Shown: piece by piece, positions 1-7,951 of the stretch
Layout of the letters: the number at the start of each line of letters is the position of its first letter
Position numbering within the stretch: position 1 is the first letter of the stretch
DNA from: an uncultured Clostridia bacterium
GTDB taxonomy: Bacteria > Bacillota > Clostridia > UMGS1810
DNA: 64,000 nucleotides
Direction of reading: 5' to 3'
Assembly: GCA_934500705.1 (NCBI GenBank)
Contig: CAKSTI010000007.1
Location: forward strand, 62,001-126,000
Position numbers and translations under genes: made by a program
Notes under the pieces: model-generated
What the model was told of the DNA's origin: nothing
Databases searched by the model: none
The model's input: only the letters and a program-made list of their open reading frames with translations

Positions 1-608
1 GCAACCACGCCGGACATATCCAAAAGGTAAACCTGGGCATTTTGCAGTCTTTCCGGCACATCACCGTCCGCAATTCGCTGAGCTATGCCCTCGGCAACCG
101 CCGTTTTTCCCACACCGGGTGCACCGAGCAGAACGGGGTTGTTCTTACTGCGGCGGTTTAAAATCTGAACGGCACGGTCAATCTCTTTTTCCCTGCCGAT
201 TACCCTGTCAAGCAGTGACTGCTTTGCCTTTTCCGTCAGATTAACGCCGAAGTTGTTAAGGCATTTTTTCATTTTCTGGCGGTTTTTCATATCCTTTTTA
301 ATGCCCTTGTCTTTAATGGGTATTCTCTCGCTTTCGCCCTCCGGCGGCTCCATAATGTTGCCGCCGCCGAAAATATCGGCAAAAGCCTCGTTTATATCGC
401 CGTTTTCAAGCATATTTCCAAAGCCCTCCACAATGCCTTCAAGCTCCTTGGGGTCCATAGAAAACTGCTCCGCAAGCTGATTTACGGGTGTTATGCCCGA
501 CTTAATTGCACAGGGCAGGCAGTAACCGTCATTTATCATTTTATTCCCGTCGGATTTGCTTACAAACACCACCGCCGGGTTTTTATTGCATATAGAACAC
601 AATCGCAT
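1..608 (-). CDS. clpE: ClpE-type ATP-dependent protease ATPase subunit, N-terminal part
   Basis: The gene runs off the left edge, so only about 200 N-terminal residues are visible. It opens with a zinc finger (CSIC near residue 4, CLPC near residue 30), the hallmark of ClpE among Clp ATPases. A linker follows, then the start of the first AAA+ domain with Walker A GAPGVGKT. ClpE unfolds damaged proteins and feeds them to ClpP. The ATG at 608 is preceded by GGAGAGGTG. The usual Clp N-domain repeats are absent between finger and AAA+ module, which also fits ClpE better than ClpC. No clear CtsR operator was seen upstream. The family call is firm; ClpE against another short-N Clp ATPase is likely but rests on the finger. 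Confidence 0.85.
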   Translation of the reverse strand, partial: MRLCSICNKNPAVVFVSKSDGNKMINDGYCLPCAIKSGITPVNQLAEQFSMDPKELEGIVEGFGNMLENGDINEAFADIFGGGNIMEPPEGESERIPIKDKGIKKDMKNRQKMKKCLNNFGVNLTEKAKQSLLDRVIGREKEIDRAVQILNRRSKNNPVLLGAPGVGKTAVAEGIAQRIADGDVPERLQNAQVYLLDMSGVV

Positions 609-660
609 ATTGTTCACCTCTCCGAGCGGCAAAGGCGCCGCACACTAATGTAATATTGAT

Positions 661-689
661 ATTGTATCACAATGTTCGGTCGGTTTCAA
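661..689 (-). promoter_or_regulatory. Promoter for the Clp ATPase gene
   Basis: On the minus strand, TTGAAA (684-689) and TACAAT (661-666) are separated by exactly 17 bases, with a TG one base before the -10 (extended -10). It lies about 50 bases upstream of the start codon. Confidence 0.6.
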
Positions 690-753
690 TAACAAATTGT
701 TAATATTTTTGGCGAAAATTAATAGTTAGTTAATGAATTTTTTTGTTTTACGC

Positions 754-782
754 TTGTATTTTTTGGAATTTTGTAATAAAAT
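754..782 (+). promoter_or_regulatory. Promoter for the M18 aminopeptidase gene
   Basis: TTGTAT (754-759), a 17-base spacer and TAAAAT (777-782) lie 30 bases upstream of the start codon. The hexamers are imperfect, so this is a moderate call. Confidence 0.4.
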
Positions 783-811
783 ATATACATAATTGATTGG
801 AGGTATGTATT

Positions 812-2173
812 ATGGAAAAAACAAATGCCTGGCTCACCAAACAGCCAAAGCAGGAAATTATGAGTTTCTGCGATGAATATATAGACTTTCTGAACCGCTC
901 CAAAACCGAAAGGCTCTGCGTATCTGCGGCAGAAAAAAAGGCGCTCGCCGCCGGCTTTAAACCGTTAGACAGCACAGATACCCTAACCGCCGGTGACAAG
1001 GTGTACTGCATAAACCGTGGCAAAAACATTGTCCTTGCCGTAATCGGCAGTGATGACATTACCGACGGCACGGCTATCGTTGCCGCACACATCGACAGCC
1101 CAAGGCTGGACTTAAAGCCTGTTCCGTTGTACGAGGACACCAACCTCACACTCTTTAAAACGCACTATTACGGCGGAATTAAAAAGTACCAGTGGACGGC
1201 AATTCCGCTCTCGCTAATCGGCGTTGTAATTAAAGGAAACGGCGAAAAGGTTGAGGTAAACATAGGCGAAAACGAGGGCGACCCCGTATTTACCGTAACC
1301 GACCTTCTGCCCCACCTTGCGCAGGAACAGATGACAAAGAAAATGTCGCAGGCGTTCACCGGCGAGGACTTAAACCTGCTCATCGGCTCAATTCCCGCCG
1401 ACTGCGAAAAGGACAAATACAAACAGACAATTCTTGATATTTTAATGGAGAAATACGGCATTGCCGAGGACGACTTCGTAAGTGCCGAGCTTGAAATCGT
1501 GCCCAACTTCAAAGCGGCAACCGTAGGACTCGACCGCTCCCTCGTCGGCTCATACGGTCAGGACGACAGAGTGTGTGGCTACACCGCCCTCAGCGCAATA
1601 TGCGAGATTGAAAACCCCAAAAAGACCGCCGTTTGCTTCCTTGCCGACAAAGAGGAAATCGGCTCTATGGGCAATACCGGAATGCAGTCAAGATTCTTTG
1701 AAAACTTCCTTGCGGAAGTGATATTAAAAGCCAAAGGCGAGTACAACGACCTTTATTTAAGGCATCTGCTCACAAATTCGATGTGCCTCTCATCTGACGT
1801 AACCGCTGCGGCAGACCCGACGTACAAGTCGGTAAACGAGCCTATGAACAGCGCAAACATCGGCGAGGGCGTAGCAATCTGCAAATACACCGGCGCAAGA
1901 GGAAAGTCCTCAACATCGGACGCAAACGCAGAGTACGTCGGTCTTGTCCGCAAAATGTTAAACGACAACGACGTAGTATGGCAAATCTGCGAGCTTGGCA
2001 AGGTTGACCAGGGCGGCGGCGGAACGGTTGCGCAGTACATTGCCAACTTGAATGTGGACACCATAGACATCGGCGTGCCGCTCCTCTCAATGCACGCACC
2101 GTTTGAAGTAGCCGGAAAGTCGGATATATATAACGCATATCTGGCATACAAGGCGTTCTACAATTACAAATAA
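812..2173 (+). CDS. M18 family metallo-aminopeptidase
   Basis: A 453-residue cytosolic dizinc aminopeptidase of the M18 family (aspartyl/leucyl aminopeptidase type), which trims N-terminal residues from peptides. Family blocks are visible in order: AAHIDSPRLDLKP near residue 90 (first zinc histidine and aspartate), HYYGG shortly after, the DKEEIGSMGNTG block near residue 285 carrying the catalytic glutamate, and SMHAPFE near the C-terminus with the last zinc histidine. Length matches the family. I chose ATG at 812 because GGAGGT lies 7 bases upstream; an in-frame TTG at 797 overlaps that ribosome site. It is monocistronic and followed by a strong terminator. apeA/apeB-type names are used for this family, but I cannot choose between them. 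Confidence 0.93.
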   Translation: MEKTNAWLTKQPKQEIMSFCDEYIDFLNRSKTERLCVSAAEKKALAAGFKPLDSTDTLTAGDKVYCINRGKNIVLAVIGSDDITDGTAIVAAHIDSPRLDLKPVPLYEDTNLTLFKTHYYGGIKKYQWTAIPLSLIGVVIKGNGEKVEVNIGENEGDPVFTVTDLLPHLAQEQMTKKMSQAFTGEDLNLLIGSIPADCEKDKYKQTILDILMEKYGIAEDDFVSAELEIVPNFKAATVGLDRSLVGSYGQDDRVCGYTALSAICEIENPKKTAVCFLADKEEIGSMGNTGMQSRFFENFLAEVILKAKGEYNDLYLRHLLTNSMCLSSDVTAAADPTYKSVNEPMNSANIGEGVAICKYTGARGKSSTSDANAEYVGLVRKMLNDNDVVWQICELGKVDQGGGGTVAQYIANLNVDTIDIGVPLLSMHAPFEVAGKSDIYNAYLAYKAFYNYK

Positions 2174-2184
2174 TTTTTAAGTAA

Positions 2185-2230
2185 AAAACCGTGCGGAGTG
2201 CGCATATAATTGCACATTCCGCACGGTTTA
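2185..2230. terminator. Bidirectional intrinsic terminator
   Basis: An inverted repeat with arms AACCGTGCGGA and TCCGCACGGTT encloses a short AT-rich centre. T-rich flanks on both strands let it serve the M18 gene and the convergent EamA gene. Confidence 0.85.
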
Positions 2231-2253
2231 ATTGTATACACAACAAGGTTGGG

Positions 2254-2292
2254 TACCCGACCGCAATCTCCGATTGTGCCGACGGGTCGGGT
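2254..2292 (-). other. Additional long hairpin behind the EamA gene
   Basis: Arms ACCCGACC and GGTCGGGT (inner GCAATC/GATTGT) form a second stable stem just after the EamA stop codon. It lacks a clear U tract, so it may stabilise the mRNA end rather than terminate transcription. Confidence 0.5.
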
Positions 2293-2299
2293 TCTTGTT

Positions 2300-2710
2300 T
2301 CAGCCAATCATAAGAAATGTTCCGCACACAAGCATAGCAAGTCCGCAAAGGTATTTTGCCGTCAGCCTCTCACCGAGGAAAACACACGAAAACACCACCG
2401 TAACCAATACGCTCAGCTTGTCAACCGGCACAACAACGGTCGCCGGTCCGTATTTCAGCGCTCTGTAATAGCACAGCCACGAAAGTCCGGTTGTAATGCC
2501 GGAGAGAATAAGAAACACATAGCTTTTTGCGGTTATTCCCTTTGTATTTCCGTTCCCCGTTGCAAAGACCACAATCCACGCCATAATAAGGACAACTACG
2601 GTGCGTATTGCCGTACCAAGATTTGAATTGACATTTTGTATTCCTATTTTAGACAAAACGGCGGTTATCCCCGCAAAGAAAGCCGACAAAACAGCAAACG
2701 CAAGCCACAT
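2300..2710 (-). CDS. EamA/DMT-family small membrane transporter
   Basis: A 136-residue, highly hydrophobic protein with about five predicted membrane helices, matching the single-repeat EamA proteins of the drug/metabolite transporter superfamily. Visible family features are the WLCYYRALKYGPA segment near residue 85 and the closing VFLGERLT segment with the last helix. Such proteins act as dimers to move small metabolites or drugs; the substrate is not predictable. ATG at 2710 gives a clean N-terminus starting in a membrane helix. A GTG at 2740 is an alternative, because the only purine-rich ribosome-like sequence (GAGAGAGGTG) lies beside that codon and a hairpin separates it from the ATG. 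Confidence 0.82.
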   Translation of the reverse strand: MWLAFAVLSAFFAGITAVLSKIGIQNVNSNLGTAIRTVVVLIMAWIVVFATGNGNTKGITAKSYVFLILSGITTGLSWLCYYRALKYGPATVVVPVDKLSVLVTVVFSCVFLGERLTAKYLCGLAMLVCGTFLMIG

Positions 2711-2792
2711 AAAAGTGCCGAGCAGACTTCTCGGCTTCACCTCTCTCTCAAAATTTCGTGAGGTTTTGTCCGTAACACAGCCTCTATACTGA

Positions 2793-2821
2793 ATTGTATC
2801 ACACTTCTTATGATTTTTCAA
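2793..2821 (-). promoter_or_regulatory. Promoter for the EamA gene
   Basis: Minus-strand TTGAAA (2816-2821), 17-base spacer and TACAAT (2793-2798) with an extended TG. This places transcription start near 2786 and argues against the longer upstream reading frame being translated. Confidence 0.6.
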
Positions 2822-3093
2822 TCGGAATTTGATAAAATGTGTTGCGCATTTTCAAAAATATTGTAGAAAACAATACAATTCTTTTCTTTTTCCATTGTTT
2901 GATGAGCAACACAAAATCATTGGGCAATACCTCATTTTGGTCTGTGCTTGACACTCTCACATATCCATATACTTCCATAGCTCAAAGTCTCCTCTTTGCA
3001 AAATATAAATCTGTCCATTTCAGAAAAAGACAGCTTGATATGATAATATTAAATTTTTTGAAAATTTTAAACCCAAAACTTTAAAATTTTTCC
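2822..3093. other. AT-rich intergenic region without a recognisable gene
   Basis: The stretch between the EamA promoter and the tRNA-Arg promoter is AT-rich. An 81-codon open frame (2839-3084) has no ribosome site, no recognisable motif and low-complexity hydrophobic/lysine composition. I see no RNA gene or repeat here. Confidence 0.6.
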
Positions 3094-3122
3094 TTGACTT
3101 TACCGTAACGATGTGGTATACT
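3094..3122 (+). promoter_or_regulatory. tRNA-Arg promoter
   Basis: TTGACT (3094-3099), 17-base spacer, TATACT (3117-3122). It lies 22 bases before the tRNA. Confidence 0.8.
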
Positions 3123-3144
3123 ATTACAAGTGTTCAGATGATAT

Positions 3145-3221
<77 letters not shown>

Positions 3222-3227
3222 CTTTTT

Positions 3228-3257
3228 CCTTAAAGCATTTGCTTTAAGGATTTTTTT
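3228..3257 (+). terminator. Terminator after tRNA-Arg
   Basis: CCTTAAAGC/GCTTTAAGG stem followed by a run of seven T. Confidence 0.8.
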
Positions 3258-3277
3258 ATATCTTTTTTAAAAACCTC

Positions 3278-3328
3278 TTGACATTTACTACAAGATGTAG
3301 TAATATATACTACACAGTGTAGTAGGAG
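3278..3328 (+). promoter_or_regulatory. Promoter with two BlaI/MecI-type operators
   Basis: TTGACA (3278-3283), 17-base spacer, TAATAT (3301-3306). Two near-identical dyads sit on it: ACTACAAGATGTAGT at 3287-3301, inside the spacer, and ACTACACAGTGTAGT at 3309-3323, over the likely transcript start. Both contain the TACA/TGTA core bound by BlaI/MecI/CopY repressors, so repressor binding would block RNA polymerase. The second dyad abuts the ribosome site AGGAGG. Confidence 0.85.
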
Positions 3329-3335
3329 GTATCTT

Positions 3336-3722
3336 ATGGAAACAGAGTCAAAGCTTTCGGCATCGGAAAAAGAGATTATGGACATTTTGTGGAAAAAGGG
3401 AACAAGTATGACGGTGAGCGACATTTTCGGCGAGCTTGCAAGCGGCAAGTGGAAATACACAACCATTGCAACCTTCCTTACACGGCTTGTTAAAAAGGGC
3501 GTTTTGCAGTGCACAAAGGCAAACGGTCAAAACCACTATTGTGCGGTAAAATCATATGATGAGTACGTTGCACAGCAGACGGAAAACTTTGTAGACGAGC
3601 TTTTTGGCGGCTCTGCAAGCAAATTGATTGCAAGCCTTTGCAGAGAAAAGGTATCGGACGGCGATTACGCCGAGCTTGTAAAACTCCTCCAAAAATACGA
3701 AGGCAGCGGTGATGAAAGATGA
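3336..3722 (+). CDS. BlaI/MecI-family transcriptional repressor
   Basis: A 128-residue winged-helix repressor. The N-terminal half carries the family pattern LSASEKEIMDILW, then TVSDI and YTTIATFLTRLVKKGVL with the recognition helix, near residues 40-60. The C-terminal half is the dimerisation region, where BlaI/MecI proteins are cut by their partner protease. It should bind the two dyads upstream and repress itself and the next gene. The stop codon overlaps the start of the M56 gene (ATGA), so the two are translationally coupled. ATG at 3336 follows AGGAGG with suitable spacing. The regulated function is not evident, because no beta-lactamase gene is nearby. Confidence 0.92.
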   Translation: METESKLSASEKEIMDILWKKGTSMTVSDIFGELASGKWKYTTIATFLTRLVKKGVLQCTKANGQNHYCAVKSYDEYVAQQTENFVDELFGGSASKLIASLCREKVSDGDYAELVKLLQKYEGSGDER

Positions 3723-6106
3723 TGTGGTTTATATTTGTACGAATACTCTTTATGAGCATAGCAATGAGCGCCGCCGGGCTTGCGGTTTTGCTGATAAGCC
3801 GTATTTTCGGCGTTGTGCTTACAAAGAGCAAAATCTATTACCTGTGGCTTTTGCCCCTTGCGGCGGCGCTCATTCCCCTTTCTATGAACACGCCGGCGGT
3901 AAGGCTGAATATACCGCAGAAAAGCGTTTCGTACACGGGAGTGTATTCCAAAGCGCCGCAAACCGTCAAAAGTGCGGACGGTGACGCTGCCGTGCAGACC
4001 GAAAATGCTCCGGCAAGCACCGCCGTTAAAACAGCTTACACAAATAAAACCGCCCCGACGGCAATAAAAATCAATTACAAGACGATAGTTCCGACGGCAT
4101 ATCTGATTTGCGTACTTATTCTGCTTATGAGATACGCAGTGCGCAATATACGGTTCAGGCGAAAAATGAAGCTCTGCCTTGAAAAAATCTCGCTTCCGTT
4201 TGAATACGAATGCCGTGAAAAGATTGCGTTTTACAAAAAGGCGGAGATTTTGAGCATAGACGCCGACTGCTCGCCGTTTGTCTTTGGGATTTTGCACCCA
4301 CGGGTGGCAGTGCCCCACGGCGTGATAGAAAAAGAGGCGTTTATTCACGAGCTTGTGCACATAAAGCGCAAAGACCTATTGTACCTTTTGGCCGCCGATA
4401 TTGCAAAGGCGGTGCACTTTTTCAATCCGCTTGTGTACCTGTTTGCCGGCAATATCCGCCGTCTTATGGAACTGTCGTGCGACGAGCGTGCCGCATCGGT
4501 TATGAGCGCCTCGGAGCGCATCACTTACAGCCGCAGCATAATATCTTGCTGCAAAACAAACTGCGCCGGGGCGGCGTGCCTATCCGAAAGCGGAGAAAAT
4601 ATTAAAGAAAGGATAACGGAAATTATGGACAGAAAAACCTATTCAAAGCAAAAGAAATTTTTAAGCGCCATCATTGTCATTGCAATGATAATTACCCAGA
4701 CGGCACTTGCGGCGGCTGTCGGCTCAAAAACGCCGGCAAAGTCATATGTCATAAACAACTCATCAAATGTGTACTCTGTGGTGTACTATGACGGCGAAAA
4801 CAGCTATTACAGCGGCAGGAGCGGCATCGGAACGAATATGGCAACGATTGTGAACAGTCCGCTTTTTAAGGGTTTTTCCGCCGACCTCAAAATTAAATTC
4901 TATGACAACTACCCCCCACGTGAGGGCAATGCCGACGACAATTCCTTTATTGCATCGCTGCACATAGAAATGGATAAGCACGTAAAGTCCATAGAAGACG
5001 GCAAACACTGGCAGGGACTTTTTACCGTGACAATAAACGGCGAGGTCATAATGGACAGCGCCCCCGGCTACCTAAATTACATACCGGGTGACTATGCACG
5101 TGACGTTTCACGCCTTGTAATCATCGACGGCAAAAAAACGATAGACGTTGAAAAAATGGACTTCGGCACCAAAAGCGACGATATTATAAATGCTCAGTAT
5201 GAGGAAAGCAAAGCCGAAACCTTTCAGCCGACCGAATCATATCTGCTCGGCGGCACAACGCAAATGTCGTGGAAAAACGGCAAAGACAGCTCCGACGGCG
5301 TCAATGACTGGCTATACCTCACAATATACGGAAACAGAAAGGAGAGCCGCCTTTTCTGCAAAGAAATACCGTTCATCGGCAATTATTACATAGTTGCCGA
5401 CTCCGACAGCAGATTTACCTACAAGGGCAACAGCGTAAGGGGTAAATTTTTGCTCCGATATTCGGGCGGTATTCACGCCGACGAATTTAACGCAACGCTC
5501 AGCGGACTCGGCACCGACACGCTGAAACTCATAAGCGATGACAAATCAATAAGCGTTACAATGAAGGTCTATGAGCGCAAGAGCGAGGAACCTTACCATT
5601 CGCCGTCGCTTGTAAACAAAGGACTGCGCAACGGTTTGGAGGACGGCGGAGATTTTTCTGACACCTGCGTTGAGTACTTTGAGAGAATACGGCTCTCCGA
5701 CCTCCCGTTCACACTCACGTTAAGCGACGACAAAACCTCCGTTATCTTGGAGATTAAAGACGGTTTTGCACCCCTCGGCTGGTTTTACAGTTATTCATCA
5801 TACGCCGGAGACGACAAAGATGTTTACGCCTGCGGAAAATCCGCAAATTCGCCTTCACAGGTTAAGCTGCCGATTTGCAGGGTTGACCTTGCAAGCCACA
5901 ATCTCCAATTCAATTATTACAGCGCAGAACCGTTTGTAAGTATGTACCACACCGACATAATGTTTAAGGTGGCAGACGGAGAAATCAAGTACAGTTCCTG
6001 CGCAAACTACATTACGGAAAACAAGGGTTACTCCGGCTCGGAGGGCGAAAAAATGCTCGACAAATATATGCTTGCGGCGTATAAATCAATTCTTGACAGG
6101 GATTAA
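3719..6106 (+). CDS. M56 (BlaR1/MecR1-like) membrane peptidase sensor with an unrecognised extracellular domain
   Basis: A 795-residue integral membrane zinc protease expected to cleave the BlaI-type repressor encoded just upstream. N-terminal helices lie near residues 2-27, 40-56 and 122-139. The catalytic HELVH is at 210-214 and the third ligand region ELSCDE starts at 251. A further helix (about 308-330) leads into an extracellular part of roughly 460 residues. In BlaR1/MecR1 that part is a penicillin-binding domain of about 250 residues with SxxK/SxN/KTG motifs. I see no such triad here, so the ligand is probably not a beta-lactam. The ectodomain is beta-rich and Asp/Tyr-rich, in a repetitive style. 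The start is set by the 4-base overlap with the repressor gene. Confidence 0.85.
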   Translation: MMWFIFVRILFMSIAMSAAGLAVLLISRIFGVVLTKSKIYYLWLLPLAAALIPLSMNTPAVRLNIPQKSVSYTGVYSKAPQTVKSADGDAAVQTENAPASTAVKTAYTNKTAPTAIKINYKTIVPTAYLICVLILLMRYAVRNIRFRRKMKLCLEKISLPFEYECREKIAFYKKAEILSIDADCSPFVFGILHPRVAVPHGVIEKEAFIHELVHIKRKDLLYLLAADIAKAVHFFNPLVYLFAGNIRRLMELSCDERAASVMSASERITYSRSIISCCKTNCAGAACLSESGENIKERITEIMDRKTYSKQKKFLSAIIVIAMIITQTALAAAVGSKTPAKSYVINNSSNVYSVVYYDGENSYYSGRSGIGTNMATIVNSPLFKGFSADLKIKFYDNYPPREGNADDNSFIASLHIEMDKHVKSIEDGKHWQGLFTVTINGEVIMDSAPGYLNYIPGDYARDVSRLVIIDGKKTIDVEKMDFGTKSDDIINAQYEESKAETFQPTESYLLGGTTQMSWKNGKDSSDGVNDWLYLTIYGNRKESRLFCKEIPFIGNYYIVADSDSRFTYKGNSVRGKFLLRYSGGIHADEFNATLSGLGTDTLKLISDDKSISVTMKVYERKSEEPYHSPSLVNKGLRNGLEDGGDFSDTCVEYFERIRLSDLPFTLTLSDDKTSVILEIKDGFAPLGWFYSYSSYAGDDKDVYACGKSANSPSQVKLPICRVDLASHNLQFNYYSAEPFVSMYHTDIMFKVADGEIKYSSCANYITENKGYSGSEGEKMLDKYMLAAYKSILDRD

Positions 6107-6109
6107 TGT

Positions 6110-6150
6110 TTTTGCCGTCAGTCACAATCCGACTGACGGCAAATTTTATT
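6110..6150 (+). terminator. Terminator of the BlaI-M56 operon
   Basis: A long stem TTTGCCGTCAGTC/GACTGACGGCAAA with a 7-base loop, followed by TTTTATT. Confidence 0.9.
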
Positions 6151-6191
6151 GTAGGCAGTTTCAAAAAATGAAAATTTTTCTTGCAAAAGTG

Positions 6192-6220
6192 TTGACAAAT
6201 CCCATTTTTAATGATATAAT
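6192..6220 (+). promoter_or_regulatory. tRNA-Pro promoter
   Basis: TTGACA (6192-6197), 17-base spacer, TATAAT (6215-6220): a consensus promoter 13 bases before the tRNA. Confidence 0.9.
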
Positions 6221-6233
6221 TCAATAGTTGCAA

Positions 6234-6310
6234 CGGGATGTGGCTCAGTTTGGTAGAGCACCACGTTCGGGACGTGGGGGCCGCTGGTTCAAATCCAGTC
6301 ATCCCGACCA
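6234..6310 (+). tRNA. tRNA-Pro(CGG)
   Basis: A 77-base cloverleaf with acceptor CGGGATG/CATCCCG, anticodon stem CCACG/CGTGG around loop TTCGGGA (anticodon CGG), T-loop TTCAAAT and an encoded CCA at 6308-6310. Confidence 0.96.
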
Positions 6311-6315
6311 AATTT

Positions 6316-6359
6316 TTCGCATAAATACTTGACACTCAAGCGTTTATGCGAATTTTTTA
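6316..6359 (+). terminator. Terminator after tRNA-Pro
   Basis: TTCGCATAAA/TTTATGCGAA outer stem with an inner CTTGA/TCAAG stem, followed by T6. From here to 6585 I see no gene or structure. Confidence 0.85.
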
Positions 6360-6585
6360 TTGTCCGAAAATTTTAAAGACGTTGAAGCGTCACCTATATT
6401 ACCTCAAATTGTATCCATAACACTGCTTTAACAAACTGATGTACGGTTGTTCTTCGCTCCGTTCAACCGGGAAATACCCGTTGCCATAATTGTACCGCAA
6501 AAGCAAAAAACACTTGTTGCCGAATGTTTTTATCTGATAAATTAATATGTTTCAATTCGGTTTGAGTCAAAAAATAACCTCTCTC

Positions 6586-7779
6586 CTACCTGTATATTAC
6601 GCCGTTTGCCGCAACACAGTCTTTGCCGCCGTTTTTGGCGACATAGAGCTGCTTGTCCGCCTTTGCTATAAGAGAGAGATTTTTGAGTTCTCCGCTTGTT
6701 CCGCAGGCAACTCCGAACGAGGCTGTAACGATGCTTTTTCCGGGCAAATCATCTCTCGGAATGGCGGCACTGCGCACTGCACCGAGCAGTTCGCTTGCAA
6801 TAAGACGTGCCCCGTCCTCATATGTATCGGGAAGTACGGCAATAAACTCCTCTCCTCCAAAGCGGAACAGGTATCTGTCCGATTTTTTAAGTACATCAAC
6901 AACGCTTTCCGCAACGAGCCTCAGCGCCTCGTCACCCTTCATATGCGAATAATGGTCGTTGTATGATTTAAAATTATCAATATCGTAGATTATAACGCTG
7001 ACCTTTTCGGGCATCATTTTTTCGGCAACGAATGTGCAATATGTTTCCAGCGCCTTTTTGTTGAGAGTACCCGTCATCATATCGTTATATGCAAGTTTAA
7101 CGAATGAATTGCTCATTTCGGTTATGTATCTTTCATTGGCAGATTGACGGATAAAGACGGTGCGGACGGCAATAAAACCGGCAACGATTGAAAAACGAAG
7201 TAAAAAGTGCTTGAACAGATTGTAGTTGTCCGCATAAGGGAGTTTTCCCGGCAGCCACCAGCTTATTAATATTAAAACGCATATAAGCACGGTGTCAAAC
7301 AATTTGTACGTCGGCGCAATCATAATTACAAAAAGATAACACATAGAAATCGAAAGTCCGATTTTGTGAAAATTGCAAGAAACCATAAATATGGTGACGC
7401 TTGCAATAACAATCACATAGTACGCAAGCAGAACATATCTCGACAGCTCCGAGCCGTGATTTTTGTAAAGCATAAGAAAAATCAGCATCGCAACGGAAGA
7501 CGCAACCATCATATAAAGCGGTATCATATCAATGACTATCATTGTGTTAAATACTATATTTTTAACAAGATAAAAACCGTTTGTTATCAAGAATATTATC
7601 GTCGCAAAGAAAACTATGGAAAGACTCTGCCTCATAAAAATACTCTGTTCGGTCGGCACCTCGTCAACCTTTGTCCCAAGGACATTGTCGCAGAAACTCT
7701 TAAACCTTGCGAAAGCTGCGTTTGATGACCAACGGGACAAATCTTTCGTTATGACGGATTTGTCTTGATATTTTTCCAT
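6586..7779 (-). CDS. Membrane-bound GGDEF diguanylate cyclase
   Basis: A 397-residue protein predicted to make cyclic di-GMP. About six hydrophobic helices fill residues 50-215. A coiled linker leads to a GGDEF domain whose active-site loop RFGGEEF is at 306-312, preceded by the conserved YDIDNFKSYND metal/nucleotide segment. The inhibitory RxxD I-site that normally lies just before the signature is not conserved (Lys-Ser-Asp-Arg occupies it), so product inhibition at that site is unlikely. I place the start at ATG 7779, five bases after GGAGG; the in-frame TTG upstream overlaps this ribosome site. No EAL or HD-GYP partner lies in the window. Confidence 0.9.
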   Translation of the reverse strand: MEKYQDKSVITKDLSRWSSNAAFARFKSFCDNVLGTKVDEVPTEQSIFMRQSLSIVFFATIIFLITNGFYLVKNIVFNTMIVIDMIPLYMMVASSVAMLIFLMLYKNHGSELSRYVLLAYYVIVIASVTIFMVSCNFHKIGLSISMCYLFVIMIAPTYKLFDTVLICVLILISWWLPGKLPYADNYNLFKHFLLRFSIVAGFIAVRTVFIRQSANERYITEMSNSFVKLAYNDMMTGTLNKKALETYCTFVAEKMMPEKVSVIIYDIDNFKSYNDHYSHMKGDEALRLVAESVVDVLKKSDRYLFRFGGEEFIAVLPDTYEDGARLIASELLGAVRSAAIPRDDLPGKSIVTASFGVACGTSGELKNLSLIAKADKQLYVAKNGGKDCVAANGVIYR

Positions 7780-7885
7780 AGCACCCTCCAAGAAGCAATA
7801 ATGTTACATACACCAATTATGATATATTTTATCACAAAATGAGTGCTAATGCAATCCCTTTCGATTTATTTCTCACTTTTGCACA

Positions 7886-7928
7886 AACAAAAAACACCCG
7901 GATTTTTGCCAATCCGGGAGCTTTTTTG
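7886..7928 (-). terminator. Terminator of pyk
   Basis: On the minus strand, CCCGGATT and AATCCGGG flank a short loop and are followed by GTGTTTTTTG. Confidence 0.9.
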
Positions 7929-7951
7929 CTGTATTTGAAAACCTTACTTTA

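Noticed and set aside
748..1149. Long antisense frames over the M18 gene and, similarly, over most large genes here
   Set aside because: They mirror the codon pattern of the sense gene, have no ribosome sites, and encode no recognisable domain.
2839..3084. 81-codon open frame between EamA and tRNA-Arg
   Set aside because: No ribosome site, no recognisable motif, AT-driven composition, and it overlaps nothing conserved; treated as chance.
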